Below are positions 1 to 8,121 of a stretch of 64,000 nucleotides of DNA, piece after piece. The translations under genes were made by a program, and so were the position numbers. How positions within the stretch are numbered: the first letter of the stretch is position 1; every line of letters starts with the position of its first letter. The DNA comes from an uncultured Porphyromonadaceae bacterium. GTDB lineage: Bacteria > Bacteroidota > Bacteroidia > Bacteroidales > Muribaculaceae. The notes beneath the pieces were generated by a model. It made no database searches and was not told the DNA's origin. It saw only the letters and a program-made list of their open reading frames with translations. The stretch lies in NCBI GenBank assembly GCA_947573485.1, contig CANPGB010000007.1, forward strand, positions 59,078-123,077, given 5' to 3'.

Positions 1-1875
1 TACCTCATCAACGCTCAGGGCGAAGACGTGGTTGCCGGTATCCGCACTCCCCAGCAGATTACACTCGAAGGCTCGCGCCGCTGGGCTGCCCTCCAGGGTA
101 TCTCTGAAGAAGAACGTGCAGCAAAATATCCTTCGCTCGAAGAATCGATGCCCGTTTGCGCTCAGGAGCTCTTCGCTATAGCCGACCGCCTCGAAGCATA
201 CTACAAAGACATGCAGGACATGGAGTTCACTATCCAGGACGGCAAACTCTGGATGCTCCAGACCCGTAACGGCAAGCGCACAGGTGCCGCAATGGTCAAG
301 ATTGCAATGGACCTCCTCCGTGCCGGCGTAATCGACGAAAAGACCGTCCTCAAGCGCATGGAGCCCCAGAAGCTCGATGAGCTCCTCCACCCCGTCTTCG
401 ACAAAGCCGCCCTCAAGCGCGCCAAAGTCGTTGCCAAGGGTCTCCCCGCCTCGCCCGGTGCTGCTTCCGGTCAGATTGTGTTCTCGGCCGACGAAGCTGA
501 GGCATGGGCTGAGAAGAAGCGCAAAGTCGTTCTCGTCCGCATCGAGACTTCGCCCGAAGACCTCCGCGGTATGGCCGTGGCTCAGGGTATCCTCACAATG
601 CGTGGCGGTATGACATCGCACGCTGCCGTGGTTGCTCGCGGTATGGGCAAATGCTGCGTTTCCGGCGCAGGTGAAATCAAGGTTGACTACGTTGCCAAGA
701 CCGTTGAAATGGACGGCAAGACCTACAACGAAGGCGACTGGATTTCGCTCAACGGCTCTACAGGTGAAGTTTACGACGGCCAGGTGCCCACCACCGAACC
801 CGCTCTCGACGGCGACTTCGCTGCTATCATGAACCTCGCTGACAAGTTCACCAAGACTCTCGTACGCACCAACGCCGACAGCCCCCGCGACGCCAAGCAG
901 GCTCGCAAGTTCGGCGCCCAGGGTATCGGCCTCTGCCGCACAGAGCACATGTTCTTCGAAGGCGACCGCATCAAGGCCGTGCGCGAAATGATTCTCGCTT
1001 CCGACCTCGAAGGCCGTCGTGCAGCACTCGCCAAACTCCTCCCCATGCAGCGTGGCGACTTTGAAGGCATCTTCGAAGCTATGGACGGCTTCGGCGTTAC
1101 TATCCGCCTTCTCGATCCCCCTCTGCACGAGTTCGTACCTCACCAGACAGCCACTCAGAAAGAACTTGCCGACGAAATGGGTATCTCCCTCGCCGAAGTC
1201 AAGGCTAAGGTCGACGAACTCGAGGAATTCAACCCCATGCTCGGTCACCGTGGCTGCCGTCTCGGCATCACATACCCCGAGATCACCGAGATGCAGACCC
1301 GCGCTATCATCGAGGCTGCTCTCGCCTGCAAGGCCCGTGGCATTGAGGTTCACCCCGAAATCATGGTCCCCCTGGTAGGCTCGCTCAAAGAGCTCCAGCA
1401 CCAGGCTAACGTAATCAACGAAACCGCTGTCAAAGTATTCGAAGAGAAGGGCGATTCGATTCCCTACCTCGTTGGTACAATGATCGAGGTGCCCCGCGCA
1501 GCTCTCACCGCCAACGAAATCGCTCAGGTTGCCGACTTCTTCTCCTTCGGTACCAACGACCTCACACAGATGACCTTCGGCTTCTCGCGTGACGACGCTC
1601 CCAAGTTCCTCAAATTCTACAAGGAACACGGCGTTATCAAGACCGATCCCTTCGAAGTCCTCGACCAGGTTGGCGTAGGCCAGCTCGTGCGCATGGGCGT
1701 TGAAAAGGGCCGCAGCGTGAAACCCGAGCTCAAAGTAGGTATCTGCGGTGAGCACGGTGGCGAACCCTCGTCGGTTATCTTCTGCGCTAAACTCGGCATG
1801 AACTACGTGAGCTGCTCGCCCTACCGTGTGCCCATCGCACGTGTGGCCGCGGCGCAGGCTGCTCTCGAAGACTAA
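1..1875 (+). CDS. ppdK: Pyruvate, phosphate dikinase, C-terminal part (5' end outside window)
   Basis: The frame is open from the first base, so the gene starts upstream; about 624 residues are present of roughly 900 in the family. PPDK interconverts pyruvate, ATP and phosphate with PEP, AMP and pyrophosphate in the cytoplasm. The swivelling phosphohistidine domain is visible as GGMTSHAAVVARG, with the phosphorylated His at 619-621. The C-terminal PEP/pyruvate barrel carries GLCRTEHMFF and ends with GICGEHGG, whose catalytic Cys is at 1744-1746. The missing part is most of the N-terminal ATP-grasp domain. Codon use is very uniform, as in highly expressed genes. A hairpin terminator follows at once. 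Confidence 0.96.
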   Translation, partial: YLINAQGEDVVAGIRTPQQITLEGSRRWAALQGISEEERAAKYPSLEESMPVCAQELFAIADRLEAYYKDMQDMEFTIQDGKLWMLQTRNGKRTGAAMVKIAMDLLRAGVIDEKTVLKRMEPQKLDELLHPVFDKAALKRAKVVAKGLPASPGAASGQIVFSADEAEAWAEKKRKVVLVRIETSPEDLRGMAVAQGILTMRGGMTSHAAVVARGMGKCCVSGAGEIKVDYVAKTVEMDGKTYNEGDWISLNGSTGEVYDGQVPTTEPALDGDFAAIMNLADKFTKTLVRTNADSPRDAKQARKFGAQGIGLCRTEHMFFEGDRIKAVREMILASDLEGRRAALAKLLPMQRGDFEGIFEAMDGFGVTIRLLDPPLHEFVPHQTATQKELADEMGISLAEVKAKVDELEEFNPMLGHRGCRLGITYPEITEMQTRAIIEAALACKARGIEVHPEIMVPLVGSLKELQHQANVINETAVKVFEEKGDSIPYLVGTMIEVPRAALTANEIAQVADFFSFGTNDLTQMTFGFSRDDAPKFLKFYKEHGVIKTDPFEVLDQVGVGQLVRMGVEKGRSVKPELKVGICGEHGGEPSSVIFCAKLGMNYVSCSPYRVPIARVAAAQAALED

Positions 1876-1902
1876 GTCGTCGGGAATTAGATAATTAGCA
1901 AG

Positions 1903-1947
1903 GTCGTAATTCTCTGGATAAAACTACAGGGAATTACGACTTTTTTT
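1903..1947 (+). terminator. Intrinsic terminator after ppdK
   Basis: Arms GTCGTAATTC (1903-1912) and GAATTACGAC (1931-1940) form a perfect 10-bp stem with an 18-nt loop, followed by seven T. It separates ppdK from the following cassette, which starts only 14 bases later. Confidence 0.85.
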
Positions 1948-1960
1948 AATAAAAGCTGCT

Positions 1961-2224
1961 ATGACGGAAGAGATAGATTCGCATACAGGAGAAAAGTGGA
2001 TTGAACTGACCAAAGACGAAGTCAAAATGGGTTTTCTTGCTCAGTGCGTAGAGGCCCTTGCAGAAATCGATGGTTGCGACTATACGGAAATGTTTAGGCG
2101 TATGGTGGCTGCAGATATGACTGAAGGCTATATTCTCAAATATTATGAACCGCTTCACACGCAAAGTTGGGAAAGCGTCCTTGAAGATTTAAAAGAACTT
2201 CTTGCAAAACGAGAATCAATATAA
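1961..2224 (+). CDS. DUF3791-like small protein
   Basis: An 87-residue soluble protein with no signal peptide. The pattern FLAQCVEALAEIDGCDYTEM followed by a Tyr-rich stretch ending LHTQSWESVLEDL resembles the DUF3791 family, whose members commonly sit beside DUF3990 genes. It is the first gene of a tight cassette: the next start is 8 bases after its stop. The biochemical role is unknown; an accessory or antitoxin-like role for the DUF3990 protein is an inference from the pairing. Base composition is AT-richer than ppdK, suggesting separate acquisition. The ATG lies just after the ppdK terminator, and I see no clear Bacteroidetes promoter in the 14-base gap. Confidence 0.6.
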   Translation: MTEEIDSHTGEKWIELTKDEVKMGFLAQCVEALAEIDGCDYTEMFRRMVAADMTEGYILKYYEPLHTQSWESVLEDLKELLAKRESI

Positions 2225-2232
2225 TTAACTGT

Positions 2233-2739
2233 ATGTACGAAGTGTTGACTGTTTACCACGGTGGTACTGATGAGATTCAATCGCCATTAGTTCATGTTGG
2301 GCGCCCTAATCTCGACTTCGGTCCGGGCTTTTACATTACCGACTTGTATCTGCAAGCCAAAGAATGGGCTGAGCAGGTTTCGGTTTTACGTAATGCCTCG
2401 CCCGTAGTTTCGGTGTATCATTTGCGGCAGCAAGATATTATTGGAAATTGTAATGCTAAAATCTTTACCGAATACAACACCGAGTGGCTTGAGTTTGTTA
2501 CATCGAACCGTTTAGGGAAAGATGTTTGGAAAGGATATGACTATGTCGAGGGTGGCATCGCCAACGATCGTGTAATAAATACTGTAAGGCTTTACATGAA
2601 CGGATTTATTTCGGCTGACGAAGCCATAAGGCGTTTGAAATATTACAAGCCTACCAATCAGATTTGCATTCTCAGTCAGCGATTGCTCAATGAGCATCTT
2701 ACGTTTGTAGACTCAATTAAAATAGGAGCCGATGAGTGA
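2233..2739 (+). CDS. DUF3990 protein, ADP-ribosyltransferase-like
   Basis: A 168-residue cytoplasmic protein. The N-terminus has VYHGG at residues 7-11, then DFGPGFYITD and a run ending QAKEWAEQV. This layout (HG, GxGFYxT, A..WA) is typical of DUF3990 and resembles the NAD-binding core of ADP-ribosyltransferase folds, so NAD-dependent transferase activity is plausible but not shown. A late NQICILSQR segment matches the conserved end of the family. Its 3' end overlaps the next gene by 8 bases, implying translational coupling. It sits between two DUF3791-like genes and upstream of a Fic gene. No substrate can be inferred. Confidence 0.65.
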   Translation: MYEVLTVYHGGTDEIQSPLVHVGRPNLDFGPGFYITDLYLQAKEWAEQVSVLRNASPVVSVYHLRQQDIIGNCNAKIFTEYNTEWLEFVTSNRLGKDVWKGYDYVEGGIANDRVINTVRLYMNGFISADEAIRRLKYYKPTNQICILSQRLLNEHLTFVDSIKIGADE

Positions 2740-2959
2740 AAAAGAAAAAGAGCTTCATCGCATATTGACCGCCTCGCAGACCGGAACAATTGTGTGCCGC
2801 ATTGCCGCAACTCTCGGTATATCTGCCTACGAAGCGTTTTGTCGCTTCATAATGAGCAAGACATATGCCAACTTCCGCCAACCCGGGTCAATTCTTTCAA
2901 TGTGCGGCGACCCGGCTATCGTAGAGGAATTTCTCAATGAGACTCAGCTTAATAAGTGA
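2732..2959 (+). CDS. Second DUF3791-like small protein
   Basis: A 75-residue soluble protein that starts inside the end of the DUF3990 gene and stops 3 bases before the Fic gene. It has a helical pattern (IVCRIAATLGISAYEAFCRF) reminiscent of DUF3791 but is only weakly similar to the 87-residue protein upstream. The tight packing suggests it acts with its neighbours, perhaps as the partner of the DUF3990 protein or of Fic. No Fic-inhibitory (S/T)xxxE(G/N) motif is visible in it, so it does not look like a class I Fic antitoxin. Function otherwise unknown. Confidence 0.5.
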   Translation: MSEKEKELHRILTASQTGTIVCRIAATLGISAYEAFCRFIMSKTYANFRQPGSILSMCGDPAIVEEFLNETQLNK

Positions 2960-2962
2960 TTT

Positions 2963-3514
2963 ATGACGCAAAACGAGATAGATAGAATAAGTATCAGCAA
3001 GGCAAAAGAACTCTTTGATTCCGGGAAAATTGCTGAAATTGAAGTTGGTACGCTTCGCGGGCTTTGTGATATTCACATAGCCTTGTTCGGCGGCTTGTAT
3101 CCTTTTGCCGGTCAGGTACGTACTCTCAATATATCAAAGGGCGGCTTCCGTTTTGCAAATGCTCTTTACCTCGTTCCGGCACTCGAAGCCATAGAAAAGA
3201 TGCCTGACACCACCTTTGAGGAGATTATTGCCAAATATGTTGAGATGAATATCGCACACCCCTTCATGGAGGGTAATGGCCGTGCAACCCGTATATGGCT
3301 CGACATGATGCTGAAACGCTCCTTGGGAAGTGTGATTGACTGGCGTAAAATATCAAAGGAGGCATATATGCAGGCCATGGAGCGCAGCCCCGTCAACGAC
3401 CTCGAACTCCGAGTGCTCTTAAAGGACGCCCTATCTGCCGAGACTGATGACCGCGATGTTATCTTCCACGGCATTGAACAATCGTACTATTACGAAGGCT
3501 ATGAACCCGAATAG
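2963..3514 (+). CDS. Fic-domain protein adenylyltransferase, class III-like
   Basis: A 183-residue protein with the complete Fic active-site motif [12 protein letters not shown] at residues 99-110 (catalytic His99, metal-binding Glu103, phosphate-binding GNGR). The upstream flap region is [14 protein letters not shown]. Fic proteins transfer AMP from ATP to hydroxyl side chains of target proteins. The extreme C-terminus contains SYYYEG (residues 174-179), which fits the inhibitory motif (S/T)xxxE(G/N). Its C-terminal placement is that of class III, self-inhibited Fic enzymes. It closes the four-gene cassette. The target is unknown. Confidence 0.88.
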   Translation: MTQNEIDRISISKAKELFDSGKIAEIEVGTLRGLCDIHIALFGGLYPFAGQVRTLNISKGGFRFANALYLVPALEAIEKMPDTTFEEIIAKYVEMNIAHPFMEGNGRATRIWLDMMLKRSLGSVIDWRKISKEAYMQAMERSPVNDLELRVLLKDALSAETDDRDVIFHGIEQSYYYEGYEPE

Positions 3515-3558
3515 TCTGCGGGTGCTTTTCGAAATAATACGATAGAGCCGACTATAAT

Positions 3559-3595
3559 AAAAAATGCCGTGTGCGAGTGCACACGGCATTTTTTG
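3559..3595. terminator. Bidirectional terminator between Fic and FKBP genes
   Basis: A 14-bp perfect stem (3561-3574 with 3579-3592) around the loop GAGT, with A-rich left and T-rich right flanks. It can end both the plus-strand cassette and the minus-strand glyS operon. Confidence 0.85.
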
Positions 3596-3613
3596 TAGGG
3601 TGTTTCCCGAGGC

Positions 3614-4189
3614 TTACTCGTAGGGAGCGGCCTCGTAGTAGGGGATGTCCACGAGGCGGATGTTGAAGCGGAGGTTGGAGTAGGGTTGTACCACGCCCAT
3701 TTCCTGAGCGCCGTAGCCCACGCCGTAGGGCACGATAAGCTCCACGGTGTCGCCGCAGTGCATCTGCTCCAGCCCGATTGGCCAGCCTTGGATTACCGAG
3801 CGGAGGTCGGTGCGGAAAATACCTTTGGCCCCGTACGAGGTCACGTTGTCCGACGAGTCGGCGGCAGTGCCGTCGGCAAGGTGGAGGCGGTAGCGCACGT
3901 CGACGGTGCTGGTGTAGAGGGGCGAGAGGTTGCCGGCTGTTTCCTCGCGGTCGTTGTACCAGTGCATGAGCACGAAGGCGCCGTTGTTCCAGCGGGGCAC
4001 CACTACCTGATAGTAGGGTGTGCCGTCGGGGTTCTTCTTGGCCTGCAGGTCGGTGAGCCACTCTTCGTTAAATTCACGCCACTCGCGGTATTTATCCCAG
4101 GTGGTTTCTTCTTCGGTGGTGCACGACTGCATTGCCGTGAACGATGCCATTGCCGCAATTGCGGCGAGTATTGCCAATAGCTTCTTCAT
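3614..4189 (-). CDS. FKBP-type peptidyl-prolyl isomerase lipoprotein
   Basis: About 191 residues from the ATG at 4189; a longer frame upstream exists but the signal peptide begins here. The N-terminus MKKLLAILAAIAAM is followed by a lipobox ending at Cys (MQSC), so it is an envelope lipoprotein. The C-terminal half holds FKBP-like segments: GWPIGLEQMHCGDTVELIVP, GVGYGAQ and a closing LRFNIRLVDI. FKBPs catalyse proline isomerisation during folding. Its start is four bases beyond the end of lemA, and it is the last gene of the glyS-lemA operon. A few typical FKBP pocket aromatics are replaced, so catalytic strength is uncertain. Confidence 0.8.
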   Translation of the reverse strand: MKKLLAILAAIAAMASFTAMQSCTTEEETTWDKYREWREFNEEWLTDLQAKKNPDGTPYYQVVVPRWNNGAFVLMHWYNDREETAGNLSPLYTSTVDVRYRLHLADGTAADSSDNVTSYGAKGIFRTDLRSVIQGWPIGLEQMHCGDTVELIVPYGVGYGAQEMGVVQPYSNLRFNIRLVDIPYYEAAPYE

Positions 4190-4193
4190 GAGC

Positions 4194-4811
4194 TCAGAAC
4201 TGTACGGTGGGTGCTGTTGCCGCCGCTTCATCGGCTGTGAACTGGGGCTTGGCGCTGAAGCCGAAGATTCCTGCCCAGAGGTTTGCGGGGAAGCGTTTTA
4301 CCTTGAGGTTGTATTCTTTTACAACTTCGGTGTAGCGACCGCGCTCGGTGGCTATGCGGTTCTCGGTGCCTTCGAGGGTGGTCTGAAGGTTTGTGAACTG
4401 CACGTCGGCCTTGAGGTCGGGGTAGGCTTCCTTAACGGCGTTGACGTATATGCTCAGCGCTTTGTTGAGGCCCTGCTGTGCCTGGTTGTACTTGTCGAAG
4501 GCTTCGGTGTCGGCGGGGGTGGCAGTGTTCTCGAGGCCTCGCGCCTGGTTGTAGGCGTCGGAGAGGCCTGCACGGGCGCGGGTCACCGATTCGTAGGTGC
4601 TGCTTTCGTGTGCGGCGTAGCCTTTTACGGTCTCTACCATGTTGGGTATGAGGTCCATTCGGCGCTGGTACTGCACTTCGACTTTAGCCCATGCTTCATC
4701 GACGTCCTGCTCGAGGGTTACCATGGAGTTGTATGCCGATTTCCCGCTCACGAAGAGCCCGATGAGCACAATGGCTATAACGGCAATGGTGATGATTGTT
4801 CCTTTTTTCAT
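4194..4811 (-). CDS. lemA: LemA family protein
   Basis: A 205-residue protein with one N-terminal membrane helix (TIITIAVIAIVLIGLFV) and the LemA core: SMVTLEQDVDEAWAKVEVQY, RRMDLIPNMVETVKGYA and a late NLQTTLEGTENRIATERGRY. The rest is a long helical bundle. LemA proteins are membrane-anchored with no agreed function. Its ATG overlaps the glyS stop by four bases (ATGA), so the two are translationally coupled. Family length is normal. Confidence 0.93.
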   Translation of the reverse strand: MKKGTIITIAVIAIVLIGLFVSGKSAYNSMVTLEQDVDEAWAKVEVQYQRRMDLIPNMVETVKGYAAHESSTYESVTRARAGLSDAYNQARGLENTATPADTEAFDKYNQAQQGLNKALSIYVNAVKEAYPDLKADVQFTNLQTTLEGTENRIATERGRYTEVVKEYNLKVKRFPANLWAGIFGFSAKPQFTADEAAATAPTVQF

Positions 4812-6352
4812 TTAAGTTTGCGTAAAAGTGAGGAGAGGCTCACGCGGTCGTGGATGAGGGCGTGCAGGTCGGCGATGTTGACGCGTGTCTGCTGCATGGA
4901 GTCGCGTTCGCGGAGCGTTACGGTGTTGTCTTCGAGTGTCTGGTGGTCGACGGTGATGCAGAAAGGCGTGCCGATAGCGTCCTGACGGCGGTAGCGTTTG
5001 CCGATAGCGTCTTTTTCCTCATAGTGTGTGGCGAAGTCGAATTTGAGGTCGTCGACAATCTCGCGTGCTTTTTCGGGGAGGCCGTCTTTGCGCACGAGGG
5101 GGAGCACGGCACACTTCACGGGAGCCAGGGGTGCGGGCAGGTGGAGCACCACGCGGGTGTCGCCGCCGGCAAGCTGCTCTTCTTCGTAAGAGGAGCAGAG
5201 CACGCTCAGGAACATGCGGTCTACGCCAATCGAGGTCTCGATAACGTAGGGCACGTAGCTTTCGTTAAGCTCGGGGTCGAAGTACTGTATCTTTTTGCCC
5301 GAGAATTTCTCGTGCTGCGAGAGGTCGAAGTTTGTGCGCGAGTGTATGCCTTCCACTTCTTTGAAGCCGAAGGGCATCTGGAACTCGATGTCGGTGGCGG
5401 CGTTGGCGTAGTGGGCGAGTTTGTCGTGGTCGTGGTAGCGGTATTTCTCGTCGCCGAGGCCGAGGGCCTTGTGCCACTTAAGGCGCCATTCTTTCCACTG
5501 GCCGAACCATTTGAGCTCTTCGCCGGGGCGCACAAAGAACTGCATCTCCATTTGCTCGAACTCACGCATGCGGAATATGAACTGACGGGCAACAATCTCG
5601 TTACGGAAGGCCTTGCCTATCTGTGCGATGCCGAAGGGTATGCGCATGCGGCCTGTTTTCTGCACGTTGAGGTAGTTCACGAATATGCCTTGTGCTGTCT
5701 CGGGGCGCAGGTATACGGTCATTGCGCCGTCGGCAGTAGAACCCATTTCGGTTTTGAACATGAGGTTGAACTGGCGCACCTCTGTCCAGTTCTTGGTGCC
5801 GGAGATGGGGCATACTATTTCTTCGTCAACGATAATCTGGCGGAGTTCGTCGAGGTTGTTGTCGTTCATCGCCTTGGCGAAGCGTTCGTGGAGGGCGTCG
5901 CGCTTGGCCTGGTGCTCGAGTACGCGGCCGTTGGTGGCGCGGAACTGGGCTTCGTCGAAAGCGTCGCCGAAGCGCTTGGCGGCTTTGGCAACTTCTTTAT
6001 TGATTTTGTCGTCGATTTTGGCGAGGTGGTCTTCAATGAGAACGTCGGCGCGGTAGCGTTTCTTGCTGTCGCGGTTGTCGATCAGGGGGTCATTGAAAGC
6101 GTCGACGTGGCCTGATGCTTTCCAGATTGTGGGGTGCATGAAAATAGCCGAGTCGATACCCACGATGTTCTCGTGGAGGAGCGTCATGGCGTCCCACCAG
6201 TAGCGTTTTATGTTGTTTTTGAGTTCTACGCCATTCTGGCCATAGTCGTATACAGCCGAGAGGCCGTCGTAGATTTCGCTTGAGGGGAAGACGAAACCGT
6301 ATTCCTTGGCATGGGATACGATTTTCTTGAATACATCTTCTTGTTGAGCCAT
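4808..6352 (-). CDS. glyS: Glycyl-tRNA synthetase, class II dimeric (eukaryote-like)
   Basis: A 514-residue enzyme that charges tRNA-Gly with glycine. The class II core is clear: motif 2 region FGIAQIGKAFRNEI with the preceding LRPETAQGIFVNY, EFEQMEMQFF, and motif 3 ETSIGVDRMFLSVL. An anticodon-binding domain occupies the last ~110 residues. It is the alpha2 type used by Bacteroidetes, not the alpha2beta2 GlyQ/GlyS type. First gene of the operon with lemA and the FKBP lipoprotein; a -7 box lies about 40 bases upstream of the ATG. Confidence 0.97.
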   Translation of the reverse strand: MAQQEDVFKKIVSHAKEYGFVFPSSEIYDGLSAVYDYGQNGVELKNNIKRYWWDAMTLLHENIVGIDSAIFMHPTIWKASGHVDAFNDPLIDNRDSKKRYRADVLIEDHLAKIDDKINKEVAKAAKRFGDAFDEAQFRATNGRVLEHQAKRDALHERFAKAMNDNNLDELRQIIVDEEIVCPISGTKNWTEVRQFNLMFKTEMGSTADGAMTVYLRPETAQGIFVNYLNVQKTGRMRIPFGIAQIGKAFRNEIVARQFIFRMREFEQMEMQFFVRPGEELKWFGQWKEWRLKWHKALGLGDEKYRYHDHDKLAHYANAATDIEFQMPFGFKEVEGIHSRTNFDLSQHEKFSGKKIQYFDPELNESYVPYVIETSIGVDRMFLSVLCSSYEEEQLAGGDTRVVLHLPAPLAPVKCAVLPLVRKDGLPEKAREIVDDLKFDFATHYEEKDAIGKRYRRQDAIGTPFCITVDHQTLEDNTVTLRERDSMQQTRVNIADLHALIHDRVSLSSLLRKLK

Positions 6353-6391
6353 TGTTCTATATAATTTTTTTACGGTTATTTCTATTAAGCC

Positions 6392-6400
6392 ACAAAGTTA
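6392..6400 (-). promoter_or_regulatory. glyS -7 promoter box
   Basis: Minus strand TAACTTTGT fits the Bacteroidetes -7 consensus TAnnTTTG. The predicted start of transcription near 6388 gives a leader of about 36 bases before glyS. Confidence 0.6.
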
Positions 6401-6467
6401 CGCATAATATATGGTATGCGGGCAAAACGCCGGTGAAAAAATGCAAAAGCGCCGGGCGGGGAGGTGC

Positions 6468-7292
6468 TTACTGAAACTTGATCATGCCGGCGAGCTGTAC
6501 AAAATATTCGTTGCTCCAGATATCCAGCTCGGCGGGGTTTTTGATAAAGGGCAATATATCGCTCTTTACCATGTTGATGTCAGTATTGGATAGCCGCTCA
6601 ATGAGCATCTCCATAAATTTTTCTCGGGTAAGGGTGTCGCCGTCGAAGTCAAGAGCCCGTTGGCAGAAGTGGCTGAAGTTGAGAGGAACACCGTTGCGGA
6701 CATACCACTCGAAATCATACCAGTCGCGACCTTTTACGCGGTGACCCCATTTTCTGTAGATGAGAGCGTGCATTTTTCCTGCGAAGAGGTCGGGCAACGC
6801 CACACACCGTGTCATGAAAGAAAATGGTTGTATCAGTAGCTTCTGCTCTGTTGAGAACCCTAAAGGAGGATTTATGTCTACTTCAATTTTGATTTTAAGG
6901 CTTTTTTCGGTTTGGAACGCAAGGTTGTATACGTGGGTATCGTCTTTTAGAAATGCCGATTCCACTTTGCCGAAGTTTTTCTTTTCCTTTTTAGTGATTA
7001 CAACATCGCGCCCGAGAGCCTTGAACTCTGCTACGATTGCCGGGAAATAGTCTTCGATGTTGAATGTCTGGTCGTGTTTCAAGAGCGAAAAGTCCATATC
7101 CTCGCTATAGCGCTCGAGCCCGTGAAATATCCTCAGGCAGGTGCCGCCATAGAAGGCTGCTTTTTCAAAGAACCCTCCACGCTGAAGCCCTGCGAGCACA
7201 ATCTGCTGCATTACCTCGTACATCGCGTTCTTTTTTGCCAAAGGCGTGCCGGTATCGTGGGCCGAGAGCATCTGCTCAAAGATTCCTTGCAT
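6468..7292 (-). CDS. AbiEii/AbiGii-type nucleotidyltransferase toxin
   Basis: A 274-residue protein with the nucleotidyltransferase signature of AbiEii toxins (DUF1814): GGTCLR at residues 49-54 and RYSEDMDFSL at 61-70, giving metal-binding Asp65 and Asp67. A second family block reads FAGKMHALIYRKWGHRVKGR and DWYDFEWY. Members are growth-inhibiting toxins of abortive-infection AbiE systems, some of which nucleotidylate tRNA. Its ATG lies inside the antitoxin gene, overlapping by 17 bases, so translation is coupled. AT-richer than the flanking housekeeping genes, consistent with transfer. Confidence 0.88.
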   Translation of the reverse strand: MQGIFEQMLSAHDTGTPLAKKNAMYEVMQQIVLAGLQRGGFFEKAAFYGGTCLRIFHGLERYSEDMDFSLLKHDQTFNIEDYFPAIVAEFKALGRDVVITKKEKKNFGKVESAFLKDDTHVYNLAFQTEKSLKIKIEVDINPPLGFSTEQKLLIQPFSFMTRCVALPDLFAGKMHALIYRKWGHRVKGRDWYDFEWYVRNGVPLNFSHFCQRALDFDGDTLTREKFMEMLIERLSNTDINMVKSDILPFIKNPAELDIWSNEYFVQLAGMIKFQ

Positions 7293-7908
7293 GGGTTATG
7301 AATTTTACTAATTGGTTTAACATTACTTTTTTACGCGAAACGGCAGCGCACGCTTCGATAATGGAGGTGTCGAGATTGGCGAGCTCGTCCATGTCGAAGC
7401 GGATATCGTATTCAAGATAATCGCTTAAGGCAGAAAGCGACTTGATGTTGAGCTTCGGGGTGTGGATCATGAGGTCGCACAGAGCCTTTTCGGGAGTGGC
7501 TGTCATGAAAGCCGCCCCCGCCTCCGTAGCTATCGTGACGCCTATGTTAAAGTAATCGGTATCGGTATGGAGGTAAGTGAACGTGCCGAGCGCGTTTGTA
7601 TATTTGTGAGCGATGCCTGTGGTCATGGATTGAACCGCATATACTGCTTCGGGAATCAATCCGTAATGGCGCAAGGCTGTCTGCATCGAAACGTACGACG
7701 GCCCATAGATGTGGTTGGCTATCAAGAAGGGAGAGAGCTCTGCCCCGCTAATTTCCGGATTTAGGATGTACAAGCCTCTTTTGAGTCGGATAATCGCTCC
7801 TGCACGCTCAAGGCGCTTGGCTTTCATGGCCAGGTTCTTGCAGTCAGGAAAAGCAGAACTCAAATCTTGCATCCTGAAGGGAGTGTTTCTGAATTGTTCG
7901 AGTTTCAC
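7276..7908 (-). CDS. AbiEi-family antitoxin
   Basis: About 210 residues from a GTG at 7908 (VKLEQFRNTPF). This start is preferred because homologues begin at an equivalent motif and the promoter -7 box lies immediately upstream. The N-terminal third is a winged-helix region (MQDLSSAFPDCKNLAMKAKR, then LKRGLYIL); the rest resembles the AbiEi antitoxin body. AbiEi proteins counter the toxin and repress their own promoter by binding inverted repeats. A perfect inverted repeat lies just upstream. Adjacent and overlapping with the toxin gene, as in known abiE operons. Confidence 0.85.
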   Translation of the reverse strand: MKLEQFRNTPFRMQDLSSAFPDCKNLAMKAKRLERAGAIIRLKRGLYILNPEISGAELSPFLIANHIYGPSYVSMQTALRHYGLIPEAVYAVQSMTTGIAHKYTNALGTFTYLHTDTDYFNIGVTIATEAGAAFMTATPEKALCDLMIHTPKLNIKSLSALSDYLEYDIRFDMDELANLDTSIIEACAAVSRKKVMLNQLVKFITHARNL

Positions 7909-7911
7909 AGC

Positions 7912-7920
7912 GCAAATATA
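7912..7920 (-). promoter_or_regulatory. abiE -7 box abutting the start codon
   Basis: Minus strand TATATTTGC matches TAnnTTTG. Only three bases separate it from the GTG at 7908, so transcription should begin at or next to the start codon (leaderless mRNA). No -33 TTG is seen; the operator palindrome occupies that position. Confidence 0.6.
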
Positions 7921-7932
7921 GTCAAAATTTTG

Positions 7933-7963
7933 AAGGAAAATATCGCTACACGATATTTTCCTT
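7933..7963. promoter_or_regulatory. Candidate AbiEi operator (13-bp perfect inverted repeat)
   Basis: Arms 7933-7945 and 7951-7963 are perfect reverse complements (AAGGAAAATATCG) around a 5-base spacer. It lies 12 bases upstream of the -7 box and covers the -33 position. AbiEi proteins are known to bind such repeats to autoregulate. Confidence 0.65.
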
Positions 7964-8121
7964 TGAAAAAGTTGCATATTCGATGGGGTTGAGCCCGGTT
8001 GTTGCCTGAAAAGAGCGGGGTATATAAAAAACAGAACGGAGCTGTCTCACGACGCCCCGGTCCTAATACACAATTATCTATAAAACAACTATTTAATGTC
8101 CATGATGTTTCTTGCTCATGA

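Noticed and set aside
4850..6115. A 421-codon open frame opposite glyS, and similar long frames opposite susC, nadB, GH3 and parE
   Set aside because: These are antisense shadows of GC-rich genes with strong codon bias; they show Val/Gly/His-rich low-complexity composition and no family motifs.
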